The notes beneath the pieces are model-generated. The model was not told the DNA's origin. It did no database searches and was given only the letters and a program-made list of their open reading frames with translations. Both the position numbers and the translations under genes were made by a program. From an uncultured Eubacteriales bacterium (GTDB lineage Bacteria > Bacillota > Clostridia > Oscillospirales > Acutalibacteraceae), in NCBI GenBank assembly GCA_900319255.1, contig ONNU01000117.1, positions 1-19,737 on the forward strand: a stretch of DNA of 19,737 nt, read 5' to 3'. Below are positions 1 to 6,422 of the stretch, in pieces (the stretch's first letter is position 1; each line of letters opens with the position of its first letter).

Positions 1-959
1 ATAAGCTCCCTGTCCTCATCATTAAGCGGAGCTGATGAATCAAAGACTGCAAAAACAAGGCCTGCCTTTTGAAGTCTTTCCTTAGCCCTTTTTACACCGA
101 TGCTTTCAACTATATCGTCTGTATTTCTCAATCCTGCAGTATCAGAAAGTCTGAGAGGAACATCACCGAGCATAACAGTTTCCTCAATGATATCCCTTGT
201 TGTTCCAGGGATATCCGTAACGATAGAACGCTCACAGCCTGCAAGCAGATTCATAAGAGTTGACTTTCCGACATTAGGTCTGCCGGCGATAACAGTATCA
301 ACACCTTCCTTCATCACCTTGCCCGCATCATAGGTTGAAAGAAGAGCATCAAGCTCCTTCCTGCATTTTTCAAGACCCTCATGAAGCTCATGTTCATCAA
401 TTTCCGGTATCTCATCCTCCGGATAATCAGCCCATGCGGCAAGATGAGCAGTAAGCTCAAGAAGCTGATTCTTAACGCTGTCGATACGATTTCTGAGACT
501 TCCCTCCATTGCAGAAAGAGCAGCCTTTGCAGACTGACGGCCCGAAGCAGAAATAATATCCATTACAGATTCAGCCTCAGTCAATCCCAGCTTGCCATTA
601 AGAAAAGCTCTTTTGGTAAACTCACCGCCCTCAGCCGGTCTTGCACCATGAGAAAGAACTGCGCGCAGAACTCTTTTTGTAATAAAGAGACCTCCGTGAC
701 AGGAAAGCTCCACAACATCCTCACCGGTATAGCTGAAAGGCGCTCTGAAAACGAGTGCCACAGCTTCATCAATAACATTCCCATCATCAATGATTCTTCC
801 ATAAGAAGCAGTATAGCCTTTCATCTCAGTAATTTTTTTATCTGACACGGAAGAGAAAACGCTTTCTGCGACCGAAAGAGCATTCTCCCCGGAAATTCTG
901 ATAACACCCATACCTCCGACACCATTCGGAGTTGATATTGCAGCTATAGTATCCTCCAT
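1..959 (-). CDS. mnmE: MnmE (TrmE) tRNA-modification GTPase, 3' end cut off by window
   Basis: MnmE works with MnmG to install the carboxymethylaminomethyl-type group on wobble uridine 34 of certain tRNAs. The visible 319 residues begin MEDTIAAISTPNGVGGMGVI, the usual TrmE N-terminal folate-binding domain (about 1-117). A helical domain follows, and then the inserted G domain with P-loop GRPNVGKST at 226-234, the DIPGTTRD switch region and DTAG at 273-276. The rest of the G domain and the C-terminal catalytic Cys region lie outside the window (family length about 455). The ATG start has GGGAG 8 nt upstream. Its position at the end of the rpmH-yidC-jag cluster is standard for Firmicutes, but a terminator-like hairpin separates it from jag, so it may have its own promoter. 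The reading frame is intact to the edge. Identification is secure. Confidence 0.97.
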   Translation of the reverse strand, partial: MEDTIAAISTPNGVGGMGVIRISGENALSVAESVFSSVSDKKITEMKGYTASYGRIIDDGNVIDEAVALVFRAPFSYTGEDVVELSCHGGLFITKRVLRAVLSHGARPAEGGEFTKRAFLNGKLGLTEAESVMDIISASGRQSAKAALSAMEGSLRNRIDSVKNQLLELTAHLAAWADYPEDEIPEIDEHELHEGLEKCRKELDALLSTYDAGKVMKEGVDTVIAGRPNVGKSTLMNLLAGCERSIVTDIPGTTRDIIEETVMLGDVPLRLSDTAGLRNTDDIVESIGVKRAKERLQKAGLVFAVFDSSAPLNDEDREL

Positions 960-1065
960 AATTTCATCTCCCTTATACAGTATCAGCAAAGAAAAAACAT
1001 GAATTTTCATCTCTGAAGAACTGTTATATCCGGGCAGCATCTGTATAAGTTGATCCCGGATTTTT

Positions 1066-1110
1066 TTATAAAAAAAATTCAAGAGGGAAGCTGATAGCCT
1101 CCCTCTGTCA
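1066..1110 (-). terminator. Intrinsic terminator downstream of jag
   Basis: Read on the minus strand, a hairpin with arms AGAGGGA/TCCCTCT (1100-1106 with 1082-1088) and an inner GCT/AGC stem is followed after four bases by eight T (1070-1077). It lies directly after the jag stop and before mnmE, so it probably ends or attenuates the rpmH-to-jag transcript. Confidence 0.8.
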
Positions 1111-1131
1111 GTTAATGTTTACAATGTCCCA

Positions 1132-2004
1132 TCAAGGCTTTTTGATCTCGATCTTTCCGTAAAGAGAAGTATCGGGACGCTCATTGATGCTCTCCCTTAC
1201 CTTTTCGGAAGCCTTGTCATTTTCAAAGCTGCTGAACATACTGTCCTGGGGATGAGACTCACCTTCGCTGTACTGTCTGCGCTGATAGCCGGTAGTTCTG
1301 GGCTTGCGGTTGTAAGAGCCGTCCTTATTGAAATTACTGGTTCTTTTTCCGCGGTAGCCGCCTCTTTCCTTGTAGCTGGGCTTATAATCCGGATCGGGAC
1401 CGACCACAACATGACGCTGGAGATTTTCTCCCTCACTCCATGAGATAGCGCCTCTTACCTTCTGAACAGCAGTATGGATAATTCTTCTCTCATAGGGATT
1501 CATCGGCTCAAGAGAGGTTTTCTGACCTGTTTTGCAAGCCTTGAAAGCAAGCTTTCTGCCGAGGATCTCAAGAGTTTTTTCTCTTTTTTCACGATAGTTG
1601 CCGATATTGACAGAAATCCTGTAATACTCATTATCAACATGATTAGCAACAAGACCGGTAAGATACTGCAGAGCATCGAGTGTCTCACCTCTGTGACCGA
1701 TGATAAAGCCGATATCATCGCCTTCGATATTGATAATAGCGCCGCCCTCAGTTTCCTCAGCTGTGATCTCATAATCCTTGATGCCGAGCTTGTCAAGGAT
1801 AGTAGAAAGATACTCTTTAGCGCAGTCAAGGGAAGTAATTTCAGTAAAAGCGCGGATTATAGCGGGCTTTCCGCCGAAAAAGAGCTTTTTCTTTTCAGGC
1901 TGCTGTAATATTTCAAATTCAACATTATCAGTTTTAAGCTGCTCTTTAGCCTGCTGCTGAGCTTCCTCTAATGTCTCAGCGATAATTTTTACTTCTTTAA
2001 TCAT
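1132..2004 (-). CDS. jag: Jag/KhpB RNA-binding protein (Jag_N-KH-R3H)
   Basis: KhpB (Jag, EloR) is a cytoplasmic RNA-binding protein linked in Firmicutes to cell elongation and division and encoded beside yidC. The Jag_N domain covers about residues 1-52 and ends in a KKKLFFGGKPA motif. A KH domain covers about 62-140 with a GxxG loop, GHRG, at 103-106. An R3H domain covers about 145-202 with RRIIH at 173-177. After residue 205 there is a long Arg/Lys/Gly/Ser/Asn-rich tail of about 85 residues that looks disordered and could add RNA contacts. I chose the ATG at 2004, giving 290 aa, because GAGAGGA stands 10-11 nt before it. A TTG nine bases upstream is also in frame but sits almost on the Shine-Dalgarno. 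It follows yidC by about 20 bp, which suggests co-transcription. Confidence 0.94.
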   Translation of the reverse strand: MIKEVKIIAETLEEAQQQAKEQLKTDNVEFEILQQPEKKKLFFGGKPAIIRAFTEITSLDCAKEYLSTILDKLGIKDYEITAEETEGGAIINIEGDDIGFIIGHRGETLDALQYLTGLVANHVDNEYYRISVNIGNYREKREKTLEILGRKLAFKACKTGQKTSLEPMNPYERRIIHTAVQKVRGAISWSEGENLQRHVVVGPDPDYKPSYKERGGYRGKRTSNFNKDGSYNRKPRTTGYQRRQYSEGESHPQDSMFSSFENDKASEKVRESINERPDTSLYGKIEIKKP

Positions 2005-2024
2005 AGTGTTCAATTCCTCTCATG

Positions 2025-3095
2025 CTATCTTTTCCTGCCGAGATAGCTGCTTTTGTCATTATTCTTTGAATTTTTCGGCTTGTTCTTTTTACTGTTACTG
2101 TTTTTGTTTTTCTTTTCGCTCTGCATCGAAACTTCTGAAGAAGCCTGCATCTGGTCAAACTCAGGGGCTTCAATAAATGCAAATTCAGCTTCCTGCTGTC
2201 TGCGAAGCACAACTCTCTGCGCTTCTGTTTTAGCCTCCATAATACTGGGGCTGTAGAATTTGCTCATAATAAGAGACTGTACAAAACCGAGTACATTAGA
2301 TGCTACCCAGTAGAAACCAACCGCACCGGGAACACTGTATGCGATCCAGGCAGTAAACAACGGCATAATAACGACCATAAGGATCATACAACCCTGAAGC
2401 TTCTGACCATTGATAATCTGCATAATGATCATACTGAGCACTGAGGTCAGAAAACATAAAACAGGGATAAGCCACATCATAGACTGCCATGAGCTCTGGC
2501 TGGGAGTTGAAAGAAGATCAAGTCCGCAGAAATTAAAGCCTGAGCTGAAATCGTTGATACTCTGAGCATCATTGCTGTTGAAGATAGGCTTGCCGTCTAC
2601 CACAAGATAATCCTGAAGATGAGAAAAATACTTAACGATATTGATCTCACCATATCTTCCGTTGATAGTAGTACCGATAGCAGGTATGGTACTTAAACTG
2701 TTAAGAGCTGCGCTGACTTTATCCGCAGCGATATGAAGTGTGTTAGTAAGAGGATTAAGAACGCTGTAGTACACTCCGAACATAACGAGCATCGGAGCGA
2801 GCATAGGCATACATCCGGCAGTAGGACTTACATTTTCCTTAGCCATCAGTTTCTGAATCTCTTCATTAGCTTTCACGCGGTCATTCTTATATTTAGCCAT
2901 AATTTCCTTCTGTTTAGCCTGAAAGCGGGCATTTGAAGCCATAGCCTTCTGCTGCTTGACAGAAAACGGAAAAAGCAGAACTTTAACTGCAATAGTAAAT
3001 AAGATGATCGCTATACCGTAATTCTTAGTAAGGTAAAAAGCGGACCAAAGAACATATCCGAAAATACCTCCTATAAAATTAAATATCGTATCCAT
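2025..3095 (-). CDS. yidC: YidC/SpoIIIJ/Oxa1-type membrane protein insertase
   Basis: YidC inserts and folds membrane proteins, alone or with SecYEG. The 356-aa protein has the 60K_IMP layout: a first transmembrane segment around 27-45, a cytoplasmic helical hairpin rich in K/Q/R (46-92), a second segment near 95-115, and three more between about 207 and 290. A basic, low-complexity C-terminal tail (about 325-356) suits ribosome binding. The loop between segments 2 and 3 is long, about 95 residues. There is no lipobox Cys at the N-terminus, unlike B. subtilis SpoIIIJ. The conserved groove Arg in the first core segment (TILVR in Bacillus) is Lys38 here (TIAVK). The ATG start has AAGGG about 14 nt upstream, a rather long spacing. 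It lies between yidD and jag in the rpmH cluster. Confidence 0.96.
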   Translation of the reverse strand: MDTIFNFIGGIFGYVLWSAFYLTKNYGIAIILFTIAVKVLLFPFSVKQQKAMASNARFQAKQKEIMAKYKNDRVKANEEIQKLMAKENVSPTAGCMPMLAPMLVMFGVYYSVLNPLTNTLHIAADKVSAALNSLSTIPAIGTTINGRYGEINIVKYFSHLQDYLVVDGKPIFNSNDAQSINDFSSGFNFCGLDLLSTPSQSSWQSMMWLIPVLCFLTSVLSMIIMQIINGQKLQGCMILMVVIMPLFTAWIAYSVPGAVGFYWVASNVLGFVQSLIMSKFYSPSIMEAKTEAQRVVLRRQQEAEFAFIEAPEFDQMQASSEVSMQSEKKNKNSNSKKNKPKNSKNNDKSSYLGRKR

Positions 3096-3157
3096 TAAAT
3101 AAAACCATTCCCTTCACCCTTTACGGACAGATCCGGAATTGTCTGCCGAAGATCATT

Positions 3158-3418
3158 CTACACCTTTTTATCATTTGTTTTTTCATATACAATCCGCTTT
3201 ACCTTTTTTTCCGGGACAGGATCATATCCGCCGGAAGCAAAAGGATTGCAGCGTAATATCCTCCATACAGTAAGGGCAGTGCCTTTAAAAGCTCCGAACC
3301 TTTCGATAGACTGAATACCGTAGGAAGAACAGGTGGGGTAGTATTTACAGCGAGGAGGAGTTCTTGATGAAATATTCTTCTGATAAAACTTAATAAGCCA
3401 AATAAGCGGGCGCTTCAT
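3158..3418 (-). CDS. yidD: YidD membrane-protein insertion efficiency factor
   Basis: YidD is a small membrane-associated protein that aids YidC-dependent insertion. The 86 residues carry the family signature: an N-terminal amphipathic/hydrophobic helix (LIWLIKFYQKNIS), the cysteine motif CKYYPTCSSYG at 24-34, the RILRCNPF segment at 53-60 and the GGYDPVP end motif at 63-69. Length matches the family. Its ATG overlaps the rnpA stop in an ATGA arrangement, so the two are translationally coupled, and yidC follows about 60 bp downstream. The C-terminal 16 residues are Lys-rich and variable. Identification is firm. Confidence 0.97.
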   Translation of the reverse strand: MKRPLIWLIKFYQKNISSRTPPRCKYYPTCSSYGIQSIERFGAFKGTALTVWRILRCNPFASGGYDPVPEKKVKRIVYEKTNDKKV

Positions 3419-3759
3419 TTAAAAACACCCGCCTCTTTCAGCTCTTTTTTCATAGCACGCAGAATATCGTTGCTTTTAACAAAAGGAGTTTTTCCTCTGG
3501 CAACGAAAACCAGATCTACTCCCTGTCTGACATCATCTGAAATTGTCCGGTAAGCTTCTCTGATGATCCTGCGGGATCTGTTTCGCAAAACGGCCTTACC
3601 GATTTTTTTGCTTGTAGTGATGCCGATCCTTGTAAATCCGCAGCGGTTTTTCATAACATAGGTAACCAGGACAGCAGATTTAAAGGAGCGACCCCTTGAG
3701 TAAATTCTGCGAAAGTCATTATTTCTTTTCAAAGTGATAATTTCACTCAAAACGATCAA
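3415..3759 (-). CDS. rnpA: Ribonuclease P protein component
   Basis: RnpA is the protein subunit of RNase P, which matures tRNA 5' ends with the catalytic RNA. The sequence shows the expected N-terminal RNNDFRRIYSRG, the central RIGITTSKKIGKAV strand and the signature helix VLRNRSRRIIREAYR (RNRxxR motif), then DLVFVARGK. Length is 114 aa, or 111 if the second start is used; both are normal. The start is uncertain. No ATG is available and the candidates are TTG at 3759 (AAGGA only about 4 nt upstream) or TTG at 3750 (about 13 nt downstream of it, giving MSEIITLKRNNDF). It follows rpmH in the usual order and overlaps yidD by 4 nt. Confidence 0.94.
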   Translation of the reverse strand: MIVLSEIITLKRNNDFRRIYSRGRSFKSAVLVTYVMKNRCGFTRIGITTSKKIGKAVLRNRSRRIIREAYRTISDDVRQGVDLVFVARGKTPFVKSNDILRAMKKELKEAGVFK

Positions 3760-3869
3760 CCAATCCTTCTTTTACTCCATCAGACCGAATGCGTTTAGCT
3801 GACGCAGCGGGACTCCGCGGCTTTCTGAAAAAACGGAAAGAAAGCGCACGGAATTCCGAAAAGGTCAAA

Positions 3870-4004
3870 TCAGTATGAGAGCTTCTTTCTTCCCTTTGCT
3901 CTGCGGCGGGCAAGCACCTTACGACCGTTAGCAGTAGCCATTCTCTTTCTGAAGCCATGCTCCTTCTTTCTATGGAGCTTCTTGGGCTGATATGTTCTCA
4001 GCAC
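3870..4004 (-). CDS. rpmH: 50S ribosomal protein L34 (GTG start)
   Basis: The 44-residue protein begins MLRTYQPKKLHRKKEHGF (GTG read as Met) and ends RAKGRKKLSY, a full match to the highly conserved bL34 sequence. bL34 is a small basic protein of the large ribosomal subunit. The GTG at 4004-4002 has a strong GGAGGA about 6 nt upstream, and the next ATG is internal, at codon 22. It is the first gene of the minus-strand operon behind the TTGACA/TATAAT promoter at 4078-4107. A 110-bp gap separates it from rnpA; I see no clear terminator there, so rnpA is probably co-transcribed. Codon choice (AAG, CGT, AGA) suits a highly expressed gene. Confidence 0.97.
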   Translation of the reverse strand: MLRTYQPKKLHRKKEHGFRKRMATANGRKVLARRRAKGRKKLSY

Positions 4005-4027
4005 GAAAATTCCTCCTTTCAAAGCGT

Positions 4028-4041
4028 GATACAAAAGTATC
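4028..4041 (-). other. Small hairpin in rpmH 5' leader
   Basis: A perfect GATAC-TTTT-GTATC hairpin lies in the predicted rpmH leader about 13 nt before the GGAGGA ribosome binding site. Its role is unknown; it could affect mRNA stability or translation. Confidence 0.35.
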
Positions 4042-4077
4042 GTAAAAACTGTGCAGAATAAAACCTTGCACCGTAAA

Positions 4078-4107
4078 ATTATAAACTATAAACACTGCTT
4101 CTGTCAA
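4078..4107 (-). promoter_or_regulatory. rpmH operon promoter (sigma-A type)
   Basis: On the minus strand TTGACA (4107-4102) and TATAAT (4083-4078) are separated by 18 bp. Both hexamers are perfect consensus. The predicted start near 4071 leaves a leader of about 65 nt before the rpmH GTG. Confidence 0.88.
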
Positions 4108-4463
4108 TAAAAAATTTGAAATTTTATTGTATTCGCCTACGGTTTTTTCATTTTATCCAACTATTGATACTGATTTTGGGTAAATATATCTTAAGTGCAG
4201 GATTTTTACACTCCGGCTATGCTATTTATTGTATAAGTCTGAAATAATAATTGAACTTAATAAATGTGTAAAAGGACGGCTTTTCAATAAATATTCCCTC
4301 TTCCCCCAGTAATCCTGCATTTTTATGTAATGATTGTCATTTAATAGTTAAAATAATCCTGAACTTTAGTTTTGTACAACGATTTGCCAGAGCCGTTGCT
4401 CTAAACCTTGAACTCATATCTATAAACTTAACGTAACTTGACACACATACATCGTCACGCCGG
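4108..4463. other. AT-rich intergenic part of the origin region between rpmH and dnaA
   Basis: No gene is visible here. The stretch is AT-rich and lies between the divergent rpmH and dnaA promoters. It holds a TTTTACACA on the minus strand (4265-4273), which fits the relaxed DnaA-box consensus TTWTNCACA, and a one-mismatch relative TTTTACACT (4204-4212, plus). A small AGAGC-CGTT-GCTCT hairpin lies at 4389-4402. I found no TTATCCACA. By position it would correspond to the upstream half of a bipartite Firmicutes oriC. Confidence 0.5.
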
Positions 4464-4480
4464 TGTTGAAAAGTTGAAAA
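4464..4480 (-). promoter_or_regulatory. Two tandem candidate DnaA boxes over the dnaA promoter
   Basis: On the minus strand TTTTCAACA (4464-4472) and TTTTCAACT (4472-4480) follow each other with 8-bp periodicity. They cover the -35 hexamer and the adjacent spacer of the dnaA promoter. The same 9-mer family is clustered in the dnaA-dnaN gap. This placement would let DnaA repress its own promoter; that function is inferred. Confidence 0.6.
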
Positions 4481-4494
4481 GTATGTGCTATAAT
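4466..4494 (+). promoter_or_regulatory. dnaA promoter (sigma-A type, extended -10)
   Basis: TTGAAA (4466-4471) and TATAAT (4489-4494) are 17 bp apart, and a TG one base before the -10 gives an extended -10. The predicted start near 4501 leaves a leader of about 150 nt that contains a weak CTGAC/GTCAG stem. An alternative TTGACA at 4438-4443 lacks a matching -10. Confidence 0.78.
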
Positions 4495-4650
4495 AAATAT
4501 TGTATAAGTGTCTGTGTGCCTGAATGGGGATCAGAAAGAAATATTTCAGGATCCTGTGAATGGGATACAGAGCTGACGGGCAGTAAAAAATGTCAGTCTG
4601 GTCTTATAAAGAGATCATAAAATAAACGGACGAGGAAGAAAGGATATACT

Positions 4651-5964
4651 ATGGATTCATTCAATGAAGCATGGGACATTATCTGCGATTACTGTAAAAA
4701 CAGTATGACGAAGATAGCTTATAACACATGGATAAGCAAAATTGAACCTGTAAAAATGGATTTTGAAGAAGGAAAAGCTATTTTGATGGTTCCTGCTGAA
4801 TTTCACAGACAGACCCTTATCAGAGGCTATATGAAGCTTCTGAATGAAGCGTTCGCAAGTGTATTCGGCGAAGGAGTAGAAATTATCATCACCGTGCCTG
4901 ATGAGGTTGATACTCATGAAAAAGAAAGCATAGAAAACCTGATCGACGCAGATTATGAATTTACCTTTGATACTTTTATTGTAGGTTCTTCAAATAAATT
5001 TGCTCACGCTGCATCCCTTGCAGTTGCAACAAATCCCGGAAGAGCATACAATCCCCTTTTCATCTATGGTAATTCAGGACTTGGAAAAACTCATCTTCTT
5101 TACGCAATAAGAAATGAGATCCAGAAAAATGATCCAAAAAAGAAGATCATTTATGTCAAGGGCGAGGATTTCACCAATGAGCTTGTGGAAGCCCTGATGA
5201 AAAAATCCAATATCGAATTCAGGCAGAAATACCGTCAGTCTGATGTACTGTTAGTGGACGATATCCAGTTCATCGGCGGAAAGGAATCGACACAGGAAGA
5301 ATTCTTCCATACCTTCAATACACTTTATGAAGCAAAATGCCAGATAGTCCTTACATCTGACCGTCCTCCCAAGGAGATCAAAACACTTGAGGACAGACTG
5401 AGAAGCCGTTTTGAATCCGGACTTATCGCAGATATCCAGCCCCCGGATTTTGAAACAAGGATCGCCATTATCAGAAGAAAAGCGGAGCTTCTTGATATAG
5501 AGCTTCCGCCGGATGTAACAGAATATATTGCAACAAGACTGAAAAGCAATATCAGACAGCTTGAAGGCGTAGTCAAAAAGCTCAAGGCAAAGAACCAGCT
5601 CTACGGAGATAAGATAACCATAAATGTCGCTCAGAAAACCATCTCAGAAATTCTCAATAACGATCAGCCGCCTCCACTGACGGTAGATATGATAATAGAT
5701 GAGGTAGCAAGACATTTCGGCCTTACCGGCGATGATATCCGTTCTTCAAAGAGAAATTCAAATATTTCCAATGCAAGACAGGTAGCTATCTACGCTGTAA
5801 GAGATATAACCAATATGTCAATGAACCTCATCGGTGAGGAATTCGGCGGCAGGGATCATTCCACCATAGTATATGCGCTCAAGCAGATTGAAAGAAATAT
5901 GGAAAAGGATCCCAAGCTCAAATCCACTGTAACAGATATCATCAAAAATATCCGCAACAGATAA
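4651..5964 (+). CDS. dnaA: DnaA chromosomal replication initiator
   Basis: DnaA binds origin boxes, forms an ATP-bound filament and opens the duplex for helicase loading. The 437-aa protein has domain I at about 1-85, a short linker, AAA+ domain III with Walker A GNSGLGKTH (140-148), Walker B LLVDDIQF (200-207), the RLRSRFESGL arginine-finger region (249-258) and sensor-2 NIRQLEG (300-306). DNA-binding domain IV is about 340-437. The DnaA signature there reads GGRDHSTIVYA (399-409), with Ser where E. coli has Thr435. The basic-loop region reads SSKRNSNISNARQ, with Ala in place of the usual Pro before RQ. These positions lie near DNA-contacting residues and may relate to the unusual boxes around it. 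Start: ATG with AAAGGA 6 nt upstream. The leader carries an autoregulatory-looking promoter. Confidence 0.98.
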   Translation: MDSFNEAWDIICDYCKNSMTKIAYNTWISKIEPVKMDFEEGKAILMVPAEFHRQTLIRGYMKLLNEAFASVFGEGVEIIITVPDEVDTHEKESIENLIDADYEFTFDTFIVGSSNKFAHAASLAVATNPGRAYNPLFIYGNSGLGKTHLLYAIRNEIQKNDPKKKIIYVKGEDFTNELVEALMKKSNIEFRQKYRQSDVLLVDDIQFIGGKESTQEEFFHTFNTLYEAKCQIVLTSDRPPKEIKTLEDRLRSRFESGLIADIQPPDFETRIAIIRRKAELLDIELPPDVTEYIATRLKSNIRQLEGVVKKLKAKNQLYGDKITINVAQKTISEILNNDQPPPLTVDMIIDEVARHFGLTGDDIRSSKRNSNISNARQVAIYAVRDITNMSMNLIGEEFGGRDHSTIVYALKQIERNMEKDPKLKSTVTDIIKNIRNR

Positions 5965-6048
5965 TAAATGGAAATTCTTTACATTATTATAACAGAATCA
6001 AAGGGAAAAAAGGCAGATATATCCGCCGAAGGAGAATTTCAAACATCC

Positions 6049-6214
6049 TGTTGAAAAGAATTCAACTATTCAACTTTTCCGGTTGAAAGCATGAAATGCC
6101 ACATTCCCGGAATTTCAACTATTATTCAACATTCAACCAACATAATTCAACAACGATGTTAAAACTCCTGTCCCCCACATAAAATTTCCATAATCACCAA
6201 ACTGATTTTCAACA
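6049..6214. repeat. Cluster of ten TTCAAC-core 9-mers, candidate non-canonical DnaA boxes
   Basis: Plus-strand copies: AATTCAACT 6059-6067, TATTCAACT 6067-6075, ATTTCAACT 6112-6120, TATTCAACA 6123-6131, CATTCAACC 6130-6138, AATTCAACA 6144-6152, TTTTCAACA 6206-6214. Minus-strand copies: TTTTCAACA 6049-6057 and CTTTCAACC 6081-6089. With the related TTATCAACC at 6267-6275 the total is ten. The core differs from TTATCCACA mainly by A for C at position 6. Several copies overlap by one or two bases, giving 7-8 bp periodicity. Two CCGGAATTTC direct repeats (6107-6116, 6215-6224) each touch a box. DnaA binding is inferred from position, density and adjacency to the unwinding module. Confidence 0.7.
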
Positions 6215-6224
6215 CCGGAATTTC

Positions 6225-6247
6225 CCCTCCACCCCAGTAACGGAGGG
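6225..6247. other. Hairpin between box cluster and unwinding module
   Basis: CCCTCC (6225-6230) pairs with GGAGGG (6242-6247) around an 11-nt loop. AATTTCC-like flanks allow an imperfect extension. No U-tract follows, so it is not a terminator. It may be a spacer or DNA structure within oriC. Confidence 0.4.
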
Positions 6248-6266
6248 AATTTCAAAAGTTTTAAAC

Positions 6267-6310
6267 TTATCAACCGCCTCTACTACTATTACTAAATATA
6301 TATATCTATT
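6267..6310 (+). other. Origin unwinding module: DnaA box, GC spacer, DnaA-trios, AT-rich DUE
   Basis: TTATCAACC (6267-6275) is followed by the spacer GCCT (6276-6279), then CTA CTA CTA TTA CTA (6280-6294), then an AT tract with ATATATATAT to about 6310. On the complementary strand the trinucleotides read 3'-GAT/AAT-5', the DnaA-trio motif described for the B. subtilis basal unwinding system, where it also follows a DnaA box and a short GC-rich spacer. The order and orientation match, pointing toward dnaN. The trinucleotide run and AT tract are read directly; the function is inferred from the B. subtilis model. Confidence 0.8.
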
Positions 6311-6422
6311 CTGTTCTTTCTCCCCCGCGCCGGCGTGAGGAAAGACGAATAACAGACAAAAAACTGAAGCCGGTAAAGTATTTAACAATTTACAGGCATA
6401 TATCTATAAAGGATGGATAAGA

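Larger units (their letters stand above)
5965..6422 (+). other. Predicted chromosomal origin (oriC), dnaA-dnaN intergenic region
   Basis: This 458-bp gene-free stretch lies between dnaA and dnaN, the usual site of the main Firmicutes origin. It holds a dense cluster of TTCAAC-type 9-mers (6049-6214), a CCCTCC/GGAGGG hairpin (6225-6247), the TTATCAACC + GC spacer + CTA/TTA trinucleotide + AT-tract unwinding module (6267-6310), and a GC palindrome CGCCGGCG (6328-6335). The dnaN ribosome binding site is at the end. Gene orientation on both sides diverges from this area. Confidence 0.85.

Noticed and set aside
3743..3958. 71-codon minus-strand frame overlapping rpmH
   Set aside because: It is the alternative frame of rpmH; the rpmH frame gives a full-length, conserved L34 protein with a good ribosome binding site.
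4153..4161. TTATCCAAC as a classical DnaA box
   Set aside because: It differs from TTATCCACA at the last two positions and stands alone; AT-rich sequence gives such matches by chance.
4438..4443. TTGACA as the -35 of the dnaA promoter
   Set aside because: No -10-like hexamer lies 16-19 bp downstream; the TTGAAA-17-TATAAT pair just after it is far better.
4438..4620. 60-codon open frame upstream of dnaA on the plus strand
   Set aside because: It starts with TTG without a ribosome binding site, overlaps the dnaA promoter and leader, and its peptide shows no recognisable pattern.
6381..6410. TTTAAC...TATAAA as a dnaN promoter
   Set aside because: The predicted start would fall at or past the dnaN ribosome binding site, so the message would lack a usable leader.
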